Shown piece by piece: positions 62,827-64,000 of a stretch of 64,000 nt of DNA. Each line of letters opens with the position of its first letter. Position 1 is the first letter of the stretch. The notes below the pieces were generated by a model. That model was given only the letters and a program-made list of their open reading frames with translations, did no database searches and was not told where the DNA came from. Position numbers and translations under genes: made by a program. This stretch comes from UBA10649 sp965278965 (GTDB lineage: Bacteria > Actinomycetota > Actinomycetes > S36-B12), in assembly GCA_965278965.1 (NCBI GenBank), contig OZ257127.1, positions 2,604,001-2,668,000 of the forward strand, in the 5' to 3' direction.

Positions 62827-62832
62827 AGTAAC
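62827..62832 (+). promoter_or_regulatory. AGTAAC motif between acyl-CoA dehydrogenase and binding protein
   Basis: GCACAGTAACTCTAGTGC, flanked by GCAC/GTGC arms, in the 214-base divergent region 62781-62994. AT-rich around 62800-62840. Same core as the other five sites. Confidence 0.45.
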
Positions 62833-62994
62833 TCTAGTGCGAGCGTCGTCGCGCCGGACCCGAATCCGGGCCCCCAGGCCTCACGATCGGGCCGGATATG
62901 TGACCGGAACGAGATGTTCCGACCCGCCGAGATCCATAGGACGTTCATGTAGATTGCGGGTGCTCTACCTCCTGAGCGCCCGGAAGGCGGATTC

Positions 62995-64000
62995 ATGCGC
63001 AAGTCCCTCGTCGCCGCGGTCATCGCCGCATCGACCCTGCTCCTCGCCTCGTGCGCCATGCCGGCCGACGACCCCAACTTCAATGCCGGCGGCGCCGACC
63101 AACTGGACTCCGCGGACGCCTCCGCGGCCGCCGCCGACCAGGTCAGCCTCGAGGCGCTGCTCGCCGCTCCGACCTCGATCGGCGTCGACGCGCCGTTGAC
63201 GGCCGCCCCCAAGAAGGGGGCGACGATCGTCAGCCTGAGCAACGGCACCGACGTCGAGAAGGCGTTCGAGGCCTCGCTCGCGGAGGCAGGGAAGGCCCTC
63301 GGCTGGACGGTCACGTCCGTCGTCGTCGACCCGGCCGACCCCACGGCCGCCACGACCGCGTTCGACGCTGCGGTCAAGGAGGCACCGGCCGGCATCCACA
63401 TCACCGGCGGCATGACGGACGCGCTCGCGGCGAGCCTGCCGGCGGCGGAGACGGCCGGCATCCCGGTCGTCTGCACGGGCTGCTCGGGCGACCCGGCGAA
63501 CGGCATCACCGACACGAGCATCGACGGCACCACCCAGAACCAGGCGTGGGGTGCGGCGCTGGCCACCTACGTCGTGGCGAACCAGTACGACGCCGAGGAC
63601 GCCGGCGTCCAGTTCTTCTCCCTGCCCGGCGGCGCCTTCAGCGACTTCAACCAGGAGTTCACGTCGACGCTGGTCACCCAGTGCCGCAACTGCTCGGCGA
63701 CCGAGTCCGTCGTCGACCCGACGCTCGTCACGTTGAGCGACCCTGACGCGGTCCTGTCGTTCGTGTCGTCGGAGATGTCGACGGCACTTGGCTCGTGGGC
63801 GCTGTTCGACAGCGGCGCCCTGTCGACCGGAGCCGCGGACTCCCTTGCGAATGACCCGACGCTCCTCGCGCCCGTCGTCGTCATCGGCCGCGGGGCGGCG
63901 GCGAGCGACATCGAGTCCCTCAAGGCGCTCGGCGGCGCCGGCCCGGCGCTCGACGGCTCGGACACTGCCGCGTCGGCGGGTGCGTCGCCAGCCGCCGAGG
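62995..64000 (+). CDS. Sugar-type ABC transporter substrate-binding lipoprotein (3' end outside window)
   Basis: 335 codons to the window end with no stop. ATG after GGAAGGCGG. Lipoprotein signal: Lys3, a hydrophobic stretch and lipobox Leu-Ala-Ser-Cys with C20. The mature part looks like a Peripla_BP_4 protein: Gly-Ala-Thr-Ile-Val-Ser-Leu-Ser-Asn-Gly-Thr, a helix-Gly-Trp-x-Val, and Gly-Ile-Pro-Val-Val-Cys-Thr-Gly-Cys-Ser-Gly-Asp-Pro. Anchored outside the membrane, it would hand substrate to a permease such as 50399-51406. More transporter genes may follow downstream. Confidence 0.88.
   Translation, partial: MRKSLVAAVIAASTLLLASCAMPADDPNFNAGGADQLDSADASAAAADQVSLEALLAAPTSIGVDAPLTAAPKKGATIVSLSNGTDVEKAFEASLAEAGKALGWTVTSVVVDPADPTAATTAFDAAVKEAPAGIHITGGMTDALAASLPAAETAGIPVVCTGCSGDPANGITDTSIDGTTQNQAWGAALATYVVANQYDAEDAGVQFFSLPGGAFSDFNQEFTSTLVTQCRNCSATESVVDPTLVTLSDPDAVLSFVSSEMSTALGSWALFDSGALSTGAADSLANDPTLLAPVVVIGRGAAASDIESLKALGGAGPALDGSDTAASAGASPAAE

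Noticed and set aside
1..64000. tRNA, rRNA or riboswitch
   Set aside because: No cloverleaf, rRNA core sequence or recognisable riboswitch (including a cobalamin box before icmF) was seen on reading; a covariance-model scan would be needed to exclude weak cases.

Overview
The window is high-GC DNA with well over a third of its start codons GTG, many 4-base ATGA/GTGA gene overlaps, a WhiB protein, two F420-type (luciferase-like) oxidoreductases, a DUF222/HNH endonuclease and a fused isobutyryl-CoA mutase. Together these point to an actinomycete (Actinomycetota, perhaps the Nocardioides/Pseudonocardia/Rhodococcus range; the genus cannot be fixed from sequence alone). I see no rRNA, tRNA, CRISPR array, transposase or phage structural gene. 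Genes are packed tightly; the longest stretch without a gene is about 215 bases (62781-62994).

Layout. 1-4108: Rieske oxygenase (cut by the window edge), a His-swivel phosphotransferase-like protein, a VOC protein and a DUF3237 protein. 4110-14005: WhiB, four short-chain dehydrogenases (SDR), three FAD-dependent dehydrogenases (two like 3-ketosteroid dehydrogenase), SnoaL and a crotonase. 14006-18705 (minus): hydroxyacyl-CoA dehydrogenase, MarR, IcmF. 18837-25227: two divergent TetR regulators, acyl-CoA dehydrogenase, AMP-ligase, SDR, F420 enzyme and SnoaL. 25409-26806: DUF222/HNH gene followed by a large hairpin. 26871-29561 (minus): HAD phosphatase, SDR, tandem SnoaL, ferredoxin. 29692-34589 (plus): SDR, ThuA, SDR, F420 enzyme, TIM barrel, tyrosine phosphatase. 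34672-37057 (minus): esterase, SDR, flavin-binding split-barrel protein. 37209-48756: the phosphotransfer region, with SnoaL, swivel protein, histidine phosphatase, LuxR, second Rieske oxygenase, third swivel protein, Zn alcohol dehydrogenase, a 201-residue unknown protein, a 20-codon coupling ORF and a pyruvate phosphate dikinase (PPDK)-like protein. 48841-51406: sugar-type ABC ATPase and permease. 51544-57525: ThuA, a complete E1alpha/E1beta/E2 2-oxoacid dehydrogenase set, phosphatase-fold protein, monooxygenase-fold protein, VOC. 57642-62780: reductase, DUF35, SCP2-type thiolase, two acyl-CoA dehydrogenases. 62995-64000: lipoprotein sugar-binding protein cut by the window end.

Reading it as a whole: this is an accessory catabolic region for a hydroxylated, probably ring-containing compound. 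It would be taken up (ABC genes), oxidised by Rieske, FAD, SDR and F420 enzymes, activated to a CoA ester, and shortened by beta-oxidation, thiolase or aldolase, mutase and 2-oxoacid dehydrogenase steps. The substrate is not identifiable from the sequence.

The most unusual part is the repeated occurrence of rifampin-phosphotransferase/phenylphosphate-synthase-like proteins that have a substrate domain and a phosphohistidine swivel but no ATP-grasp domain. Two of the three copies sit directly behind a Rieske oxygenase. A PPDK-like protein nearby has an intact PEP half but a degraded ATP half. I propose, as inference, a PEP-driven phosphorylate-oxidise-dephosphorylate route. A shared AGTAAC-type motif in at least six intergenic regions suggests common control of much of the window.
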